A DNA stretch of 64,000 nucleotides from Methylotenera versatilis 301 (GCF_000093025.1 NC_014207.1:1674001-1738000); one strand, 5' to 3'. Numbered from the stretch's first letter, positions 1 through 10,221 are shown. Made by a program: numbers and translations. Notes: generated by a model not told the origin, from the sequence alone.

Positions 1-482
1 ATGAATTTGGTCAAGGACGTGAGTGGAATGTCAACAGTAGCCTTGATTGGCACTTGCTAGGCAAAGACTATGAAGGTCATCAATGGCATCAAGGTGTTAA
101 GCAAGCAACAACTGATTTAAATAAAATTTATAAGGACGTCAATGCATTGCATGCGCTTGATTTTGAAGTGCAAGGCTTTGAATGGATAGACTGTCATGAC
201 AGCGATCAATCAATAGTTAGCTATATTCGACGGGGTTTAGACAATAGTTTTGTTATAATAGTGCTGAATTTTACACCTGTGTTGCGAAATGCATATCGCA
301 TTGGCGTACCGCAAGCGGGTAATTATCATGAGATTTTTAACAGTGACGCTGGTTGCTATGGCGGTAGCAATCAAGGTAATGGCTCTGGCTTGCATACAGA
401 AAATGTTGCTTGGATGAATCATCAACAATCACTTGTCATCACATTGCCACCTTTAGCAGGTATCGTTTTACAATTAAACTAA
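1..482 (+). CDS. glgB: 1,4-alpha-glucan branching enzyme, C-terminal part
   Basis: Only the last ~159 codons are in the window; the frame is open from base 3, so the gene starts to the left. GlgB makes alpha-1,6 branches in glycogen. The visible part begins EFGQGREWN and continues LDWHLLG, the EFGQ...LDWHLL block at the start of the GlgB C-terminal region, followed by the all-beta C-terminal domain with FVIIVLNFTP. An internal ATG at 54 is not a start, because the homology extends upstream of it. The pgi gene starts 35 bases downstream on the same strand, which suggests co-transcription. Together with glgA at 13.5 kb it points to glycogen storage. Confidence 0.9.
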   Translation, partial: EFGQGREWNVNSSLDWHLLGKDYEGHQWHQGVKQATTDLNKIYKDVNALHALDFEVQGFEWIDCHDSDQSIVSYIRRGLDNSFVIIVLNFTPVLRNAYRIGVPQAGNYHEIFNSDAGCYGGSNQGNGSGLHTENVAWMNHQQSLVITLPPLAGIVLQLN

Positions 483-517
483 TTTTTTCAACATCAAACT
501 TAAAGTAATTTTACAAA

Positions 518-2170
518 ATGGCTGCATTAACGACACTACCAGTATGGCAAAAACTTTGCCTACATCAACAATCAATTGCTTCAACACATATGCGCGATTT
601 ATTTGCAAACGATGCGAATCGTTTTGATAAATACAGCCTTAAGTTTACCGATATATTGTTTGATTTCTCCAAACACCGTATCAATGAAGAAACGCTACCT
701 TTGCTGATGCAATTAGCACGCGAAGCAAATATCGAGAACTGGCGTGATCGAATGTTTGCTGGTGAAAAAATCAATATTACGGAAAATCGTGCGGTACTAC
801 ATACCGCACTTCGTAACCGCAGCAATACACCGGTGTTAGTTGATGGTAAAGACGTAATGCCCGAGGTTAACGCAGTGCTCGCGCAAATGCGTCAATTTTC
901 AGACAAAGTACGCAATGGCTCATGGCTTGGCTACACAGGCAAGCGCATCACCGATATTGTTAACATCGGCATTGGCGGCTCTGATCTTGGTCCAGTCATG
1001 GTTTGTGATGCCCTTAAACCATACGCTAGCCCTGACTTACAAGTACATTTTGTATCAAATATCGATGGCGCCCACTTAATGCGCGCTTTGGAAAAATGTA
1101 ATCCTGAAACTACCCTATTCATTGTGGCTTCAAAAACATTTACCACGCAAGAAACCATGACTAATGCCATGTCAGCGCGCACTTGGTTTTTATCAGCAGC
1201 GCAAGATAATACACATGTAGCAAAACACTTTGTTGCCCTTTCAACCAATGCAAAAGCCGTACAAGAGTTTGGTATCGATATTGCCAATATGTTTGCATTT
1301 TGGGATTGGGTAGGCGGTCGCTACTCACTATGGTCTGCAATCGGCTTATCAATCGCCTTGTACGTTGGCATGGATAATTTCGAAGCATTGCTTAACGGTG
1401 CACATGAAATGGATAACCACTTCAAAACTGCACCTTTAGAGCAAAACATGCCAGTTATTATGGCGCTGATTGGCGTTTGGTATAACAACTTCTTCCATGT
1501 GGATACCAACGCAATATTACCTTACGATCAAGGTATGGCTCGCTTCCCAGCATATTTACAGCAAGCTGACATGGAAAGTAATGGTAAATTCATTTGCCGT
1601 GATGGTAGCCGTGTAAAGTACAAAACTGGCCCTGTCATTTGGGGTGAAGCTGGCACCAATGGTCAGCATGCGTTTTATCAACTCATTCATCAAGGCACTC
1701 AAATTGTTCCGTGTGACTTTTTGATGCCAGTACATAGTCATTATGCGATTGGTAAACATGGCTATGCTCATCACAAGATTTTACTGGCTAACTTCTTGGC
1801 GCAAACACAATCGTTAATGCTAGGAAAAACTTCGGAAGAAGCCCGTGTTGAACTTGAAAAACAAGGTATGAGTGGTGAAGCGCTAGAAAAACTATTGCCG
1901 CACAAAGTGTTTGAAGGCAACCGCCCTAGCACCTCAATCATGTTTGATAAACTCACGCCAAACACATTAGGCAAACTCATTGCTTTGTATGAACACAAAA
2001 TATTCGTGCAAGGCATGATTTGGGACATCAACAGCTACGATCAATGGGGCGTAGAATACGGCAAACAAATTGCCCAAGAGATTCTGCCTTTATTAACGAA
2101 TGAAGACAAAATCAGCAACTTTGATAGCTCAACCAATGGTTTGATTAACTACACCAAAGCACGTAAATAA
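518..2170 (+). CDS. pgi: glucose-6-phosphate isomerase
   Basis: Cytoplasmic enzyme interconverting glucose 6-phosphate and fructose 6-phosphate. The 550-residue length matches the usual ~549. Visible family motifs are the sugar-phosphate loop [11 protein letters not shown], the signature [11 protein letters not shown] carrying the catalytic Glu, and [10 protein letters not shown], within two SIS-type domains. In a RuMP-cycle methylotroph it connects the fructose 6-phosphate made by Hps/Hpi with glucose 6-phosphate oxidation and with glycogen synthesis, which fits its place directly behind glgB. A strong hairpin terminator follows the stop codon. Confidence 0.97.
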   Translation: MAALTTLPVWQKLCLHQQSIASTHMRDLFANDANRFDKYSLKFTDILFDFSKHRINEETLPLLMQLAREANIENWRDRMFAGEKINITENRAVLHTALRNRSNTPVLVDGKDVMPEVNAVLAQMRQFSDKVRNGSWLGYTGKRITDIVNIGIGGSDLGPVMVCDALKPYASPDLQVHFVSNIDGAHLMRALEKCNPETTLFIVASKTFTTQETMTNAMSARTWFLSAAQDNTHVAKHFVALSTNAKAVQEFGIDIANMFAFWDWVGGRYSLWSAIGLSIALYVGMDNFEALLNGAHEMDNHFKTAPLEQNMPVIMALIGVWYNNFFHVDTNAILPYDQGMARFPAYLQQADMESNGKFICRDGSRVKYKTGPVIWGEAGTNGQHAFYQLIHQGTQIVPCDFLMPVHSHYAIGKHGYAHHKILLANFLAQTQSLMLGKTSEEARVELEKQGMSGEALEKLLPHKVFEGNRPSTSIMFDKLTPNTLGKLIALYEHKIFVQGMIWDINSYDQWGVEYGKQIAQEILPLLTNEDKISNFDSSTNGLINYTKARK

Positions 2171-2203
2171 TCACAATTGTTTTACAACGTACCTTGAAAT
2201 AAT

Positions 2204-2238
2204 AAAAAGCCCAACTAATCAGTTAGCTGGGCTTTTTT
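2204..2238 (+). terminator. intrinsic terminator after pgi
   Basis: An AAAAGCCCAACTAA arm pairs with TTAGCTGGGCTTTT (one G-U type position) around a short loop and runs into a T tract. It ends the glgB-pgi transcript. Confidence 0.85.
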
Positions 2239-2288
2239 ACATATAGAATCAATGTTGTTTCATTTGCAAAACTTTAGAAAGCTTCTTG

Positions 2289-3101
2289 ATGGCAAACTTT
2301 GATCAATATCGCGTTAACTCAAAAAAATTCTCGTTCAAAAACCACAATCCAAACGATAAAAGTGAACGCTCAAAAACGAAAGAGCAAGACTCTATTGAAC
2401 TCACACAACTCGCCACGGAAATAAATGCCCTACAAGATATTTTGCATGCTGAAGGTAAACGTAAAGTTTTACTGATATTGCAAGGCATGGATGCTAGCGG
2501 TAAAGATGGTACCGTTCGCCATGTGTTTAGAGAGTGCGATCCGCTCGGCATACGTTTGGCAAGTTTCAAAACACCAAGCAGCGAAGAGCTTGCTCATGAT
2601 TACTTGTGGCGTGTACACCAAGTTGCGCCTAAAGGAGGCGAACTGGTCATTTTTAATCGCAGTCATTATGAAGATGTGTTGATAGTAAAGGTGCACGATT
2701 GGATTGACGATGTAGAATGTGAACGTCGCTATGCACAAATCAATGACTTTGAGCGCTTACTTGCTGAAACTGGCACCATCATTATTAAATGCTTTTTAAA
2801 TATCTCTAAAGAGGAGCAAAAAGCCCGCATGCAAGAACGGCTTGCAGACCCAACCAAAACATGGAAATTCAACCCAGGTGATTTAAAAGAACGTGAACTT
2901 TGGCCACAATACATGCAAGCTTACGAGCAAGCGATTAAAGCAACATCTACAGATTATGCCCCGTGGTATGTGATACCAGCCGATTCAAAAACCAATCGCA
3001 ACCTGCTGATTTCTAGGCTCTTACTCGATGCACTTAAAAATATGAAATTAAAGTATCCACCAGTACCTGCAGATTACAAGAATATTGTCGTTAAAGATTA
3101 A
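2289..3101 (+). CDS. PPK2-family polyphosphate:nucleotide phosphotransferase
   Basis: Predicted cytoplasmic PPK2 kinase moving phosphate between polyphosphate and nucleotides. Visible motifs are a Walker-A-like GMDASGKDGT, the Walker-B region FNRSHYEDVLIVKVH, and the lid ending ERELWPQYMQAYEQAI; the ~270-residue, single-domain length fits this family. A TTG at 2286 directly precedes the ATG at 2289; the ATG is preferred and follows the AG-rich stretch TAGAAAGC. It stands alone between the pgi terminator and a FadL-like gene. Sequence alone does not settle whether it favours ADP or AMP, or the direction of catalysis. Confidence 0.9.
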   Translation: MANFDQYRVNSKKFSFKNHNPNDKSERSKTKEQDSIELTQLATEINALQDILHAEGKRKVLLILQGMDASGKDGTVRHVFRECDPLGIRLASFKTPSSEELAHDYLWRVHQVAPKGGELVIFNRSHYEDVLIVKVHDWIDDVECERRYAQINDFERLLAETGTIIIKCFLNISKEEQKARMQERLADPTKTWKFNPGDLKERELWPQYMQAYEQAIKATSTDYAPWYVIPADSKTNRNLLISRLLLDALKNMKLKYPPVPADYKNIVVKD

Positions 3102-3188
3102 AGTAGAGCAAGGCCATTTCGTAAGAGAAATAAGCCTATTGATATAAAAAACATGCATAGCGTTACAAATTAGGAAAATAACAATAAG

Positions 3189-4439
3189 ATGAAACGCTTC
3201 AATATTAGTGCATTGATACTTTGTGGGCTATCTATTACTACACAAAGTAACGCTACAAATGGCATCAATTTAATTGGCTACGGCGCAGAGTCAACCCTCA
3301 TGGGTGGTGCAGATACCGCCGTTGCACGTGACACCAGCGCGTTAAACACCAACCCAGCAGGCTTGGCGCAAATCAAAGGCAAGCTATTTGATGGTTATGG
3401 TTCGCTGCTACGCACCACCGATTTAGCTCACAAAGATGCGTTAAACGACCAACAAGCGGACAATCGTTATGTCTTGCTTGCAGGCGGCGGTTACGCGCAA
3501 CAACTTGAAAGCTTGCCATGTACTGCTGGCATTGGGTTTTTCTCGCAAGGTGGCGCAGGTGCAGTGTATAAGCATATCAAAACACCATTTGGTACTGATG
3601 ACGAAATGAGCTCACTGTTTGGTATTGCAAAAGTGACGCCAGGGCTTGGCTGCCAAGTGACTGACAATCTTTCAATAGGCGGCTCAGTTAGCTTAATTTA
3701 CGCCAGCATTGAGCAAAAGTTTTTTTACGATACACCCCCAGCACCAGGTTTTGCCGGCTTTGAAAATAAAGGTGCAGACACCATCCGCTTTGGCTTTAAG
3801 CTAGGCGCTCAATATAAATTGAACGAACAATGGACTCTAGGTGCAAGCTATACCGAAAAAACCGAATTACCACTCACTGGCGGCACTGCTAAATTTAACT
3901 TTGGAACGCTTGGCATTGTTAAATATAACGAACTTAGCATTAAAGGATTTGCGCTACCGCGCGAGGTAGCCATTGGTGCAGCCTTTAAACCCCATAAGGA
4001 TTTATTACTATCCGCAAAAATTGATTGGATTAACTGGGCAGACGCGATTAACGATGTAACGACTAAATGGAGCGATACTTCAAGCACGTTTGCACCCTCA
4101 GTAATGGTGGATGTCAGACCGCAAGATTGGCACAACCAATTAGTATACGCGCTAGGTGCCGCTTACACATACAATGACAATACCACCTTATATGCGGGCT
4201 ACAACCACGGCAAAAATCCAGTACCAAAGAACAATTCTAGCGCTTTGCTAGCCGCCACTTTAGAAGACCACATTACGCTGGGTTTTGCCCACAAGCTAGA
4301 TGAAACCTGGAAACTCACCAGCGGTATTGAGTTTTTATTACCTAAAAAAGTGACTTACGACAGCCCATTATTTGGCAATAATGCTGAAGTGCGTAACGAG
4401 GGATTTTTTATACACTGTATGCTCAGCAAACAGTGGTAA
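3189..4439 (+). CDS. FadL/TodX-type outer-membrane transport protein
   Basis: Putative outer-membrane beta-barrel of the OMPP1/FadL/TodX family, which passes hydrophobic compounds across the outer membrane. Residues 1-22 form a Sec signal peptide ending SNA. The mature N-terminus has the family hatch sequence GINLIGYGAESTLMGGADTA followed by DTSALNTNPAGL. The rest is alternating beta-strand sequence with the late block YNDNTTLYAGYNHGKNPVP. The 416-residue length is typical. The last residues do not end in the classic C-terminal Phe but in KQW, an aromatic end that can still serve as the BAM signal. The substrate is unknown. Confidence 0.85.
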   Translation: MKRFNISALILCGLSITTQSNATNGINLIGYGAESTLMGGADTAVARDTSALNTNPAGLAQIKGKLFDGYGSLLRTTDLAHKDALNDQQADNRYVLLAGGGYAQQLESLPCTAGIGFFSQGGAGAVYKHIKTPFGTDDEMSSLFGIAKVTPGLGCQVTDNLSIGGSVSLIYASIEQKFFYDTPPAPGFAGFENKGADTIRFGFKLGAQYKLNEQWTLGASYTEKTELPLTGGTAKFNFGTLGIVKYNELSIKGFALPREVAIGAAFKPHKDLLLSAKIDWINWADAINDVTTKWSDTSSTFAPSVMVDVRPQDWHNQLVYALGAAYTYNDNTTLYAGYNHGKNPVPKNNSSALLAATLEDHITLGFAHKLDETWKLTSGIEFLLPKKVTYDSPLFGNNAEVRNEGFFIHCMLSKQW

Positions 4440-4527
4440 TGCGAGTTTTAAGTATTTGTCTTATTTTTCCCACGCTCATCAAGATTAAAAAATATTTTAA
4501 GTCACAATACTTCGCTATGATGATCGA

Positions 4528-6183
4528 TTAAATTGAAGCTACCCTCGTATGTTCTCTCTCAAGCTTGCGTAATCGTTTACATTCATACATGCGCTCATCA
4601 GATAAACGCATAAGGCTGGCAATGTTATCAACCTCGTAACTATGCGCAGAGCCTGCACTGGCACCTGCAAATTCAAATCCAATTGCTTTCATGTTGGTCA
4701 GCGCTTCATCTAGTGCACTCTCAACCTGAGGTACCTCGCCATCATGGCTTAGCACCGCAAACTCATCACCACCAATGCGATACAGTTTAAACGTCTCGCC
4801 TAGGCTCTCTTGATAGCAATTAGCAAAACTCATCAATAATTCATCACCGCGCACATGCCCATAAGTATCGTTATAAAACTTTAAGCCATCTAAGTCGACA
4901 ATACTCAAGCTGCCATGCACAGGCAAATACACGATATCTTTGGTTAAGGCGTGGCGATTTGGCAAATCAGTCAAGGCATCTGAGTACGCAGTTTTATAGC
5001 TTGCATCGCGTTCTTCTAATGCCTTTTGTTTATCTGCATGCAGATCAGAAAATTGGAATGAAAGTACAAGCGCCAGTAAAATAACCTCAATAGCTACGCT
5101 GACTAAACCAATGTGCTCAATATAATAGGTAAATTCGCTATTAATTTTACTAAGGCTAATAGCCACCAAACCCGATATAAAAAAGATACTAATAGCAACT
5201 AAATAGCGCTTTGCAGTGGCATTTTTATTAAGGGTTTGTGTGATGGCCGCAATCAAGCCGTAACTTAAAAACAATGCAACGCCATAGCGACAAAGCTCTA
5301 AAGCCCAATTAGGATAACCGATTGCCAAACCTAAAAATAACGACATGATTGCAATGAGGCTAACACCCGCCCAATACAAGCGTTTGTGTATGTTCTTTTT
5401 AATTTCTAACAGGTGCATCACAAAAAGTACATAGGCAATATTTGATAGCAGCACAGGCATGGAGACTAAATAAATAGAATGAATGCCTAGAATGTCTGAA
5501 AAAACCAACAGCGACGCACAATTAAAGATGAAATTACCTAGAATAAAACTAGCGTACATCGCCTCTGCCCAGCGATTGCGGCTTGTCGCCAAGGTTGCGT
5601 AATAAATACCTAAACCAAAAAATATGCCCAGACCAAATAAAGTAATGGCATTACCCAATTTAATTGCAACTTGATAATGTGCCCTATCATCAATATATGG
5701 CTCTGGAATCGCTAAAAAATTAGCCGAAATAAGCTCAGTCGCCAAGGTGTAATGCCCAGGTGCTAAGGTTATATCGCGTCCATGTCTTAAAAAATAAGGA
5801 TTACTATCGGTGTTTTCAATGCCGCCTTCCAGGGTATGTATCAGTTGGTTTTTATCATTAAATACCTGATGTCTGAATTTGCCTATAGTGCTGGTATTTT
5901 TAAAATCCAGCACGTACTCATCGTACTTTGCGATATCAATTGAAGCGATATAAAGATAATGTCCACCCGTAAGGTCAACGCCATCAACTTCAGTCCCTAT
6001 TGACTTTAAAGGATTATCAAGGAAATCCGCCTTGTTATTATCAACTGAATAAGGATGAATTAATTGCCAAGTACCATGAAGATGCTCTGGATTTGCGTAC
6101 GCAGATTGAATGCTGAATTGAATAGCTACAATGCAAGTAACTAAGGTTATTATAAAATTGATGAGGGTGCGCAACTTGACCAT
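4528..6183 (-). CDS. membrane diguanylate cyclase with 7TMR-DISM sensor
   Basis: Predicted to make c-di-GMP in response to a periplasmic signal. The N-terminus is a signal or anchor segment, followed by a periplasmic beta-rich region of ~150 residues (7TMR-DISMED2-like), seven hydrophobic segments (about residues 175-390), a short coiled linker and a C-terminal GGDEF domain with LTDLPNRHAL and an intact YRIGGDEFAVL active site. I see no RxxD inhibitory site immediately before GGDEF. The reading frame also has a TTG start at 6201; the ATG at 6183 gives a cleaner signal sequence and is chosen, but neither has a strong Shine-Dalgarno. The gene converges on the FadL-like gene. Confidence 0.88.
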   Translation of the reverse strand: MVKLRTLINFIITLVTCIVAIQFSIQSAYANPEHLHGTWQLIHPYSVDNNKADFLDNPLKSIGTEVDGVDLTGGHYLYIASIDIAKYDEYVLDFKNTSTIGKFRHQVFNDKNQLIHTLEGGIENTDSNPYFLRHGRDITLAPGHYTLATELISANFLAIPEPYIDDRAHYQVAIKLGNAITLFGLGIFFGLGIYYATLATSRNRWAEAMYASFILGNFIFNCASLLVFSDILGIHSIYLVSMPVLLSNIAYVLFVMHLLEIKKNIHKRLYWAGVSLIAIMSLFLGLAIGYPNWALELCRYGVALFLSYGLIAAITQTLNKNATAKRYLVAISIFFISGLVAISLSKINSEFTYYIEHIGLVSVAIEVILLALVLSFQFSDLHADKQKALEERDASYKTAYSDALTDLPNRHALTKDIVYLPVHGSLSIVDLDGLKFYNDTYGHVRGDELLMSFANCYQESLGETFKLYRIGGDEFAVLSHDGEVPQVESALDEALTNMKAIGFEFAGASAGSAHSYEVDNIASLMRLSDERMYECKRLRKLEREHTRVASI

Positions 6184-6450
6184 AAACACTTTAATATTCA
6201 ATTATCTTTGAGTAGCGAACCCAAACAACTATAAAGCAAAATATTCAAGCTGTATACTAAATAAACTCAGATTAAAACATGCTTGAAGCCAGCATTAGCG
6301 CCAAGCAAGAGGTAGAACAAGGTCTTACGGGTACTGGCTTTTTAGCTGTAGCTAACAAGCTTTTTTGATAGATAAGTCATGTAAGTGTGAATTTATTCAT
6401 CCTTACATGACATTCGAGCATAATAGATTATGCCTCTACAAAATCAGTAT

Positions 6451-7434
6451 TTATCGCAGCTGTATGCCTTTTGTCAGCACATCAACTCCAACTGCTTTTG
6501 CCATGCTTGCACCTATGCGTTTAGCGATGCGGCTTGTAAAGTCTTCCTGAGAGGTAAAGTCTACTATCTTTTCTTCTTTGATGACGTCTCTAGCAACATA
6601 ATCTGCACTACCAAGTGCGTCAGCTAGACCCATCTTAATACTTTCTTCGCCGCTCCAGAATAACCCGCTAAAGGTTTCTGGTGTTTCTTTTAAACGACTC
6701 CCACGACCTTGACGCACCACCGTTTTAAATTGCTCATGGATTTCATTTAACATAGCCTGCGCTAAAGCTTGATGCTTTGGATTCACTGGTGAAAATGGAT
6801 CTAGCATCGCTTTGTTTTCACCAGCCGTCAACAAGCGGCGTTCAACGCCTACTTTTTTCATGACTTCTGTAAAACCATAACCATCCATCAATACACCGAT
6901 TGAGCCGACAATACTGGCTTTATCCACATAAATCTTATCAGCCGCCGCCGCAATGTAATAGCCACCAGATGCGCAAATATCCTCAACTACTGCATAAACA
7001 GGTATTTTAGGATGCAATTTCTTTTGGCGTTTAATTTCATCATTAATAATGCCTGCTTGTACTGGGCTGCCACCTGGGCTATTGATACGTAAAATAATAC
7101 CTTTAGTATTTTTATCATCATAAGCATCATGAAGGCTGCTCATAAACGAATCTGCGTTAACCGCACCACCCGCTTCAATCACACCAGCCACTTCAATCAA
7201 CGCTGTATGCGAGCCAGTGCTACTCTTTCCGCCACCTAACCAACCCATCGCTAAAAATAGGATGATAAATAAATATGCAAACATGAGCCCTTTGAAGAAA
7301 ATACTCCAACGGCGCGCTGTTCTTTGTTCCGTCAACGCAGAGCTGGCAAGTTTCTCAATCGCATCACGCTGCCATTTTGTATCATCTGACTTTGAGTTGT
7401 TGATTGGTGTATTTTGTTGACTATCTTCTGACAT
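6451..7434 (-). CDS. sppA: signal peptide peptidase SppA (S49 family, short form)
   Basis: Membrane-bound serine protease that cleaves leftover signal peptides. One transmembrane helix spans about residues 49-66 and the S49 domain follows: INSPGGSP oxyanion region, nucleophile Ser156 in CASGGYYIA, and general-base Lys208 in AGENKAMLDPF. The 327-residue length is that of the single-domain form, not the ~618-residue duplicated E. coli form. The gene lies 32 bases after the Rieske gene on the same strand and is probably the end of the rluC-gph-Rieske-sppA run. Confidence 0.92.
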   Translation of the reverse strand: MSEDSQQNTPINNSKSDDTKWQRDAIEKLASSALTEQRTARRWSIFFKGLMFAYLFIILFLAMGWLGGGKSSTGSHTALIEVAGVIEAGGAVNADSFMSSLHDAYDDKNTKGIILRINSPGGSPVQAGIINDEIKRQKKLHPKIPVYAVVEDICASGGYYIAAAADKIYVDKASIVGSIGVLMDGYGFTEVMKKVGVERRLLTAGENKAMLDPFSPVNPKHQALAQAMLNEIHEQFKTVVRQGRGSRLKETPETFSGLFWSGEESIKMGLADALGSADYVARDVIKEEKIVDFTSQEDFTSRIAKRIGASMAKAVGVDVLTKGIQLR

Positions 7435-7466
7435 TATTAGCTTTCCTTAGTGTTTCTAAATGAATA

Positions 7467-7820
7467 CTACTTAATTGAATCTAGATTGATTAATATTTCT
7501 TGGTTTTGTTCAGTCACTTGTATTGCTTTTAAACTTTTACCTTTACATGGCCCCATCACACAAAAGCCATTATCTGGTCGGTAATGCGCACCGTGCGTAG
7601 AGCAAATCAAATAATCTTTTTGAGTTGTAAAAAAATCACCTTCATTCCAGTCTAATTCTATTGGCACATGTGCACACTGGTTAACATAGGCATAAGGCTT
7701 TCCATGAAAACGCACTACAAAACCTGTGGCAAACTCACCTAACATTGGTAAAGGAAACCTGACCCCTTTAGCGCCATCTTCTAGCACTTCACTTTTTAAA
7801 GTAATGGTATTTTGTGTCAT
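7467..7820 (-). CDS. Rieske [2Fe-2S] domain protein
   Basis: A 117-residue single-domain Rieske ferredoxin-like protein. Cluster ligands are visible as C-A-H (QCAHVPIELDW) and C-S-T-H (LICSTHGAHYRPDNG), the CxH...CxxH pattern, followed by the proline-loop-like VMGPCKGKSL. There is no signal peptide, so it should be a cytoplasmic electron carrier or the electron-input part of an enzyme; its partner is unknown. It is placed between a phosphatase and sppA, an arrangement recalled from other betaproteobacteria but not checked here. Confidence 0.9.
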   Translation of the reverse strand: MTQNTITLKSEVLEDGAKGVRFPLPMLGEFATGFVVRFHGKPYAYVNQCAHVPIELDWNEGDFFTTQKDYLICSTHGAHYRPDNGFCVMGPCKGKSLKAIQVTEQNQEILINLDSIK

Positions 7821-7843
7821 ATCACTTGCATCATATCAATGGA

Positions 7844-8500
7844 TTAAGCATGTTCTAGCAGCCATGTACTTAACTCAGAAAAATCAGAAAACTGCTGCAT
7901 GGGATTAAGATGCTGCCATTGCGTGGCAGCTTGAGCACCGTAAGTCACACCAACCGAACGAACACCTGCATTTTGCGCCATTTGTAAATCATAACTGGTA
8001 TCGCCGATCATCAATGTGCGCTCAGGCATGACCACCAAATACTCCATCAACTCATCTAACATTTGTGGATGTGGCTTAGAAAAACACTCATCAACGGTAC
8101 GGGTAGAATGAAAGTATTTAACTAAACCGCTATGCTCTAACGCTAGATTAAGCCCTCGCCGACCTTTACCAGTAGCAACCGCCAATTTAAATCCACGTTT
8201 ATTCAGCGCCTTGATGGTGTCAGCCGCGCCAGTAAATAGAGGAATCTCACTTTCACCTGCATAGTAATTTGTCGTGTACTGCGTTGCGAGCGCCTGTGCC
8301 TGTTCTGCTGGGATATCACCATACAAGGTCTGAATAGATTCACGCAAGCCAAGCCCTATGATATTGCTTGCAGTTTGCGGTGTTAGCGCTGGTAGCCCTA
8401 CTTGTTCTGCAGCCTTTAAAAGTGCATTAGTAATCATCCCTGTAGAATCTGCTAAAGTACCATCCCAATCCCACACAATTAAATCAAACTGCTTTGTCAT
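7844..8500 (-). CDS. gph: HAD hydrolase, phosphoglycolate phosphatase-like
   Basis: Haloacid-dehalogenase phosphatase, subclass with an alpha-helical cap (218 residues). Motif I is VWDWDGTLADST (nucleophile Asp in DWDGT; many relatives have DFDGT), motif II is AVATGKGRRG, and motif III/IV is the Lys of SKPHPQ with MIGDTSYDLQMAQNAG. Phosphoglycolate is the usual substrate in this group, but the sequence alone cannot exclude another sugar or phosphate ester. The gene sits 22 bases after rluC and is probably co-transcribed with it, a common pairing in betaproteobacteria. Confidence 0.87.
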   Translation of the reverse strand: MTKQFDLIVWDWDGTLADSTGMITNALLKAAEQVGLPALTPQTASNIIGLGLRESIQTLYGDIPAEQAQALATQYTTNYYAGESEIPLFTGAADTIKALNKRGFKLAVATGKGRRGLNLALEHSGLVKYFHSTRTVDECFSKPHPQMLDELMEYLVVMPERTLMIGDTSYDLQMAQNAGVRSVGVTYGAQAATQWQHLNPMQQFSDFSELSTWLLEHA

Positions 8501-8522
8501 TCAAACTTACTCTTTCTCACAT

Positions 8523-9554
8523 TTAAGACTCTAATTTTACTAAAAACTTACTCAACTCAGGCGGCAAAGGCGCGACTAACTCAAGCTTATCGTTTGTCAA
8601 AGGATGGCGAATTTTTGTGACAGATGAATGTAAAAACATACGTTTTAAGCCACTTTTCACTAATGACTTATTCACCGCAAAATCGCCATATTTATCATCG
8701 CCCACAATCTGAAATCCCAAATGCGCCAATTGAACTCGCAACTGATGGGTGCGCCCTGTCACCAATTGCGCCTCAAGCAAGCTGAATTTACCTAACACTG
8801 GATGACTATAGTTCTTCAACAACTTAAACATCGTTTCTGAAGTTTGGCGTTCATTATATTTGTCTTTTGAAACATCGGTCACTACGTTTACACGACGCTC
8901 ACCATTGGGTAATAAATATTTCTGCAAATCTAATACCACACGTTTTTTTGCCTCTAGCCATTCACCGCGAACCAGCATTAAATAGCGCTTATCTGTTTGG
9001 TTGTTACGAATCGCCTCATGCAAAGCAACTAGCGCGCTACGTTTTTTAGCCAGCATCAACACGCCAGAAGTTTCACGGTCTAACCTGTGCACCAACTCCA
9101 AGAACTTGGCTTTCGGACGCTCTAAACGCATCTGCTCAATGACACCGCGACTCACCCCGCTGCCACCGTGCACTGCAAAACCAGCTGGCTTATCAATGAC
9201 TAAGATCGCGTCATCTTCATAAATAATGGTATTTTCAAATTTAGAAACCGCAGGTACGGCTGTCTCAACATGCTCAACAATCGTTGCTCTTATTGGTGGA
9301 ACTCTAACCACATCACCGATGGTTAAACGAAAATCGGCATCGATGCGCTTTTTATTAACGCGCACTTCGCCACTGCGCAAAATTCTATAGACATGGCTTT
9401 TTGGTACGCCTTTGAGAGTTTTGGTCAAAAAATTATCAACGCGCTGACCTTCACTTGCCTCATCAACTGTAAGAAAAGCTGCAGCTAATTCACTTACCTT
9501 ATTCTTTAACTTATCAATACTATGCTGCTGATTTTGTGGTGTTATATTGTTCAT
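8523..9554 (-). CDS. rluC: 23S rRNA pseudouridine synthase RluC
   Basis: Modifies uridines of 23S rRNA (known sites in E. coli: 955, 2504, 2580). An N-terminal S4 RNA-binding domain (about residues 40-100, QRVDNFLTKTLKGVPKSHVY) is followed by the RluA-type catalytic domain with the active-site HRLDRETSGVLML Asp and late motif RTHQLRVQLAHLG. The 343-residue length is slightly longer than E. coli RluC because of ~20 extra N-terminal residues. It is transcribed away from rne, as in E. coli and many other proteobacteria, which supports RluC over other RluA paralogues. Confidence 0.92.
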   Translation of the reverse strand: MNNITPQNQQHSIDKLKNKVSELAAAFLTVDEASEGQRVDNFLTKTLKGVPKSHVYRILRSGEVRVNKKRIDADFRLTIGDVVRVPPIRATIVEHVETAVPAVSKFENTIIYEDDAILVIDKPAGFAVHGGSGVSRGVIEQMRLERPKAKFLELVHRLDRETSGVLMLAKKRSALVALHEAIRNNQTDKRYLMLVRGEWLEAKKRVVLDLQKYLLPNGERRVNVVTDVSKDKYNERQTSETMFKLLKNYSHPVLGKFSLLEAQLVTGRTHQLRVQLAHLGFQIVGDDKYGDFAVNKSLVKSGLKRMFLHSSVTKIRHPLTNDKLELVAPLPPELSKFLVKLES

Positions 9555-10221
9555 ACTTTGCTTAAATGTTTGTAGTAGCCTATACTTACACGATTATCAA
9601 TTAAGGTTAAAATTAATTGGTAATAAAGAATACTCTCAATTACTTAGAAAAGCGCTTTATAAAAACGCAAGCTTATGTAATTAAAAGTAAAACAGACACT
9701 TGGTTAACGCCGCTCGCCATATTATAAAGTAGCAGCAAGTAAAATAGCGCTCAAGCCGCCGCAGACAAATAAACATAAAGCGCGACTTAAGGGAAAAGTT
9801 AAATTTAGCAATTTGCTAAATTTGCATTTACTGAAGACAGAATTTTAACGAATTTAAGCCTCAACAGGCGTAAATTTCAATAATTAGTTTAATTTAACGA
9901 ACAATAAACCAGTTTTAATTTGATTTACTCAATTAAAACAAGCCATTAAAAAATGAGGTTAACTCTGTAAACTTACCGAGGTAAGTCGCACACTTAGCCA
10001 TACTTTTAAGCGATAGCTTTAAGTATCATTTCTTGAGCGCTTTTAAGAGCACAGCGACACTTGTCACATGCTCTGAATTTAAATCGTTAAATTTCACATT
10101 TGCGCAATGCGCCTTCAGTATCTCGGCCAGCATCTCTGGCACTTCACCTTAATTAGCCTTCAATATCAATTGCTTACTCATAAGCATTGAGTCTGCCACC
10201 TGAGCCTAACAGGAGCAAACA
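9555..10221 (+). promoter_or_regulatory. long non-coding region and structured leader upstream of rne
   Basis: This 667-base divergent spacer between rluC and rne has no convincing reading frame. It is strongly AT-rich and holds several inverted repeats: a 23-base near-palindrome at 9801-9823 (AAATTTAGCAA/TTGCTAAATTT), ACTTACC-GA-GGTAAGT at 9971-9986, and an imperfect hairpin at 10001-10025 (TACTTTTAAGC/GCTTTAAGTA). The rne start has an AGGAG-type site (CAGGAGCAAACA) just upstream. In E. coli RNase E autoregulates through a long rne 5' UTR, so a similar role is likely here, but no similarity to that element was established. I could not fix a promoter with confidence. Confidence 0.55.

Noticed and set aside
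6279-6368. A 30-codon open frame (MLEASISAKQ...) between the diguanylate cyclase and sppA genes
   Set aside because: No ribosome-binding site, no recognisable family, and length is within chance expectation; it may be a remnant but cannot be supported.
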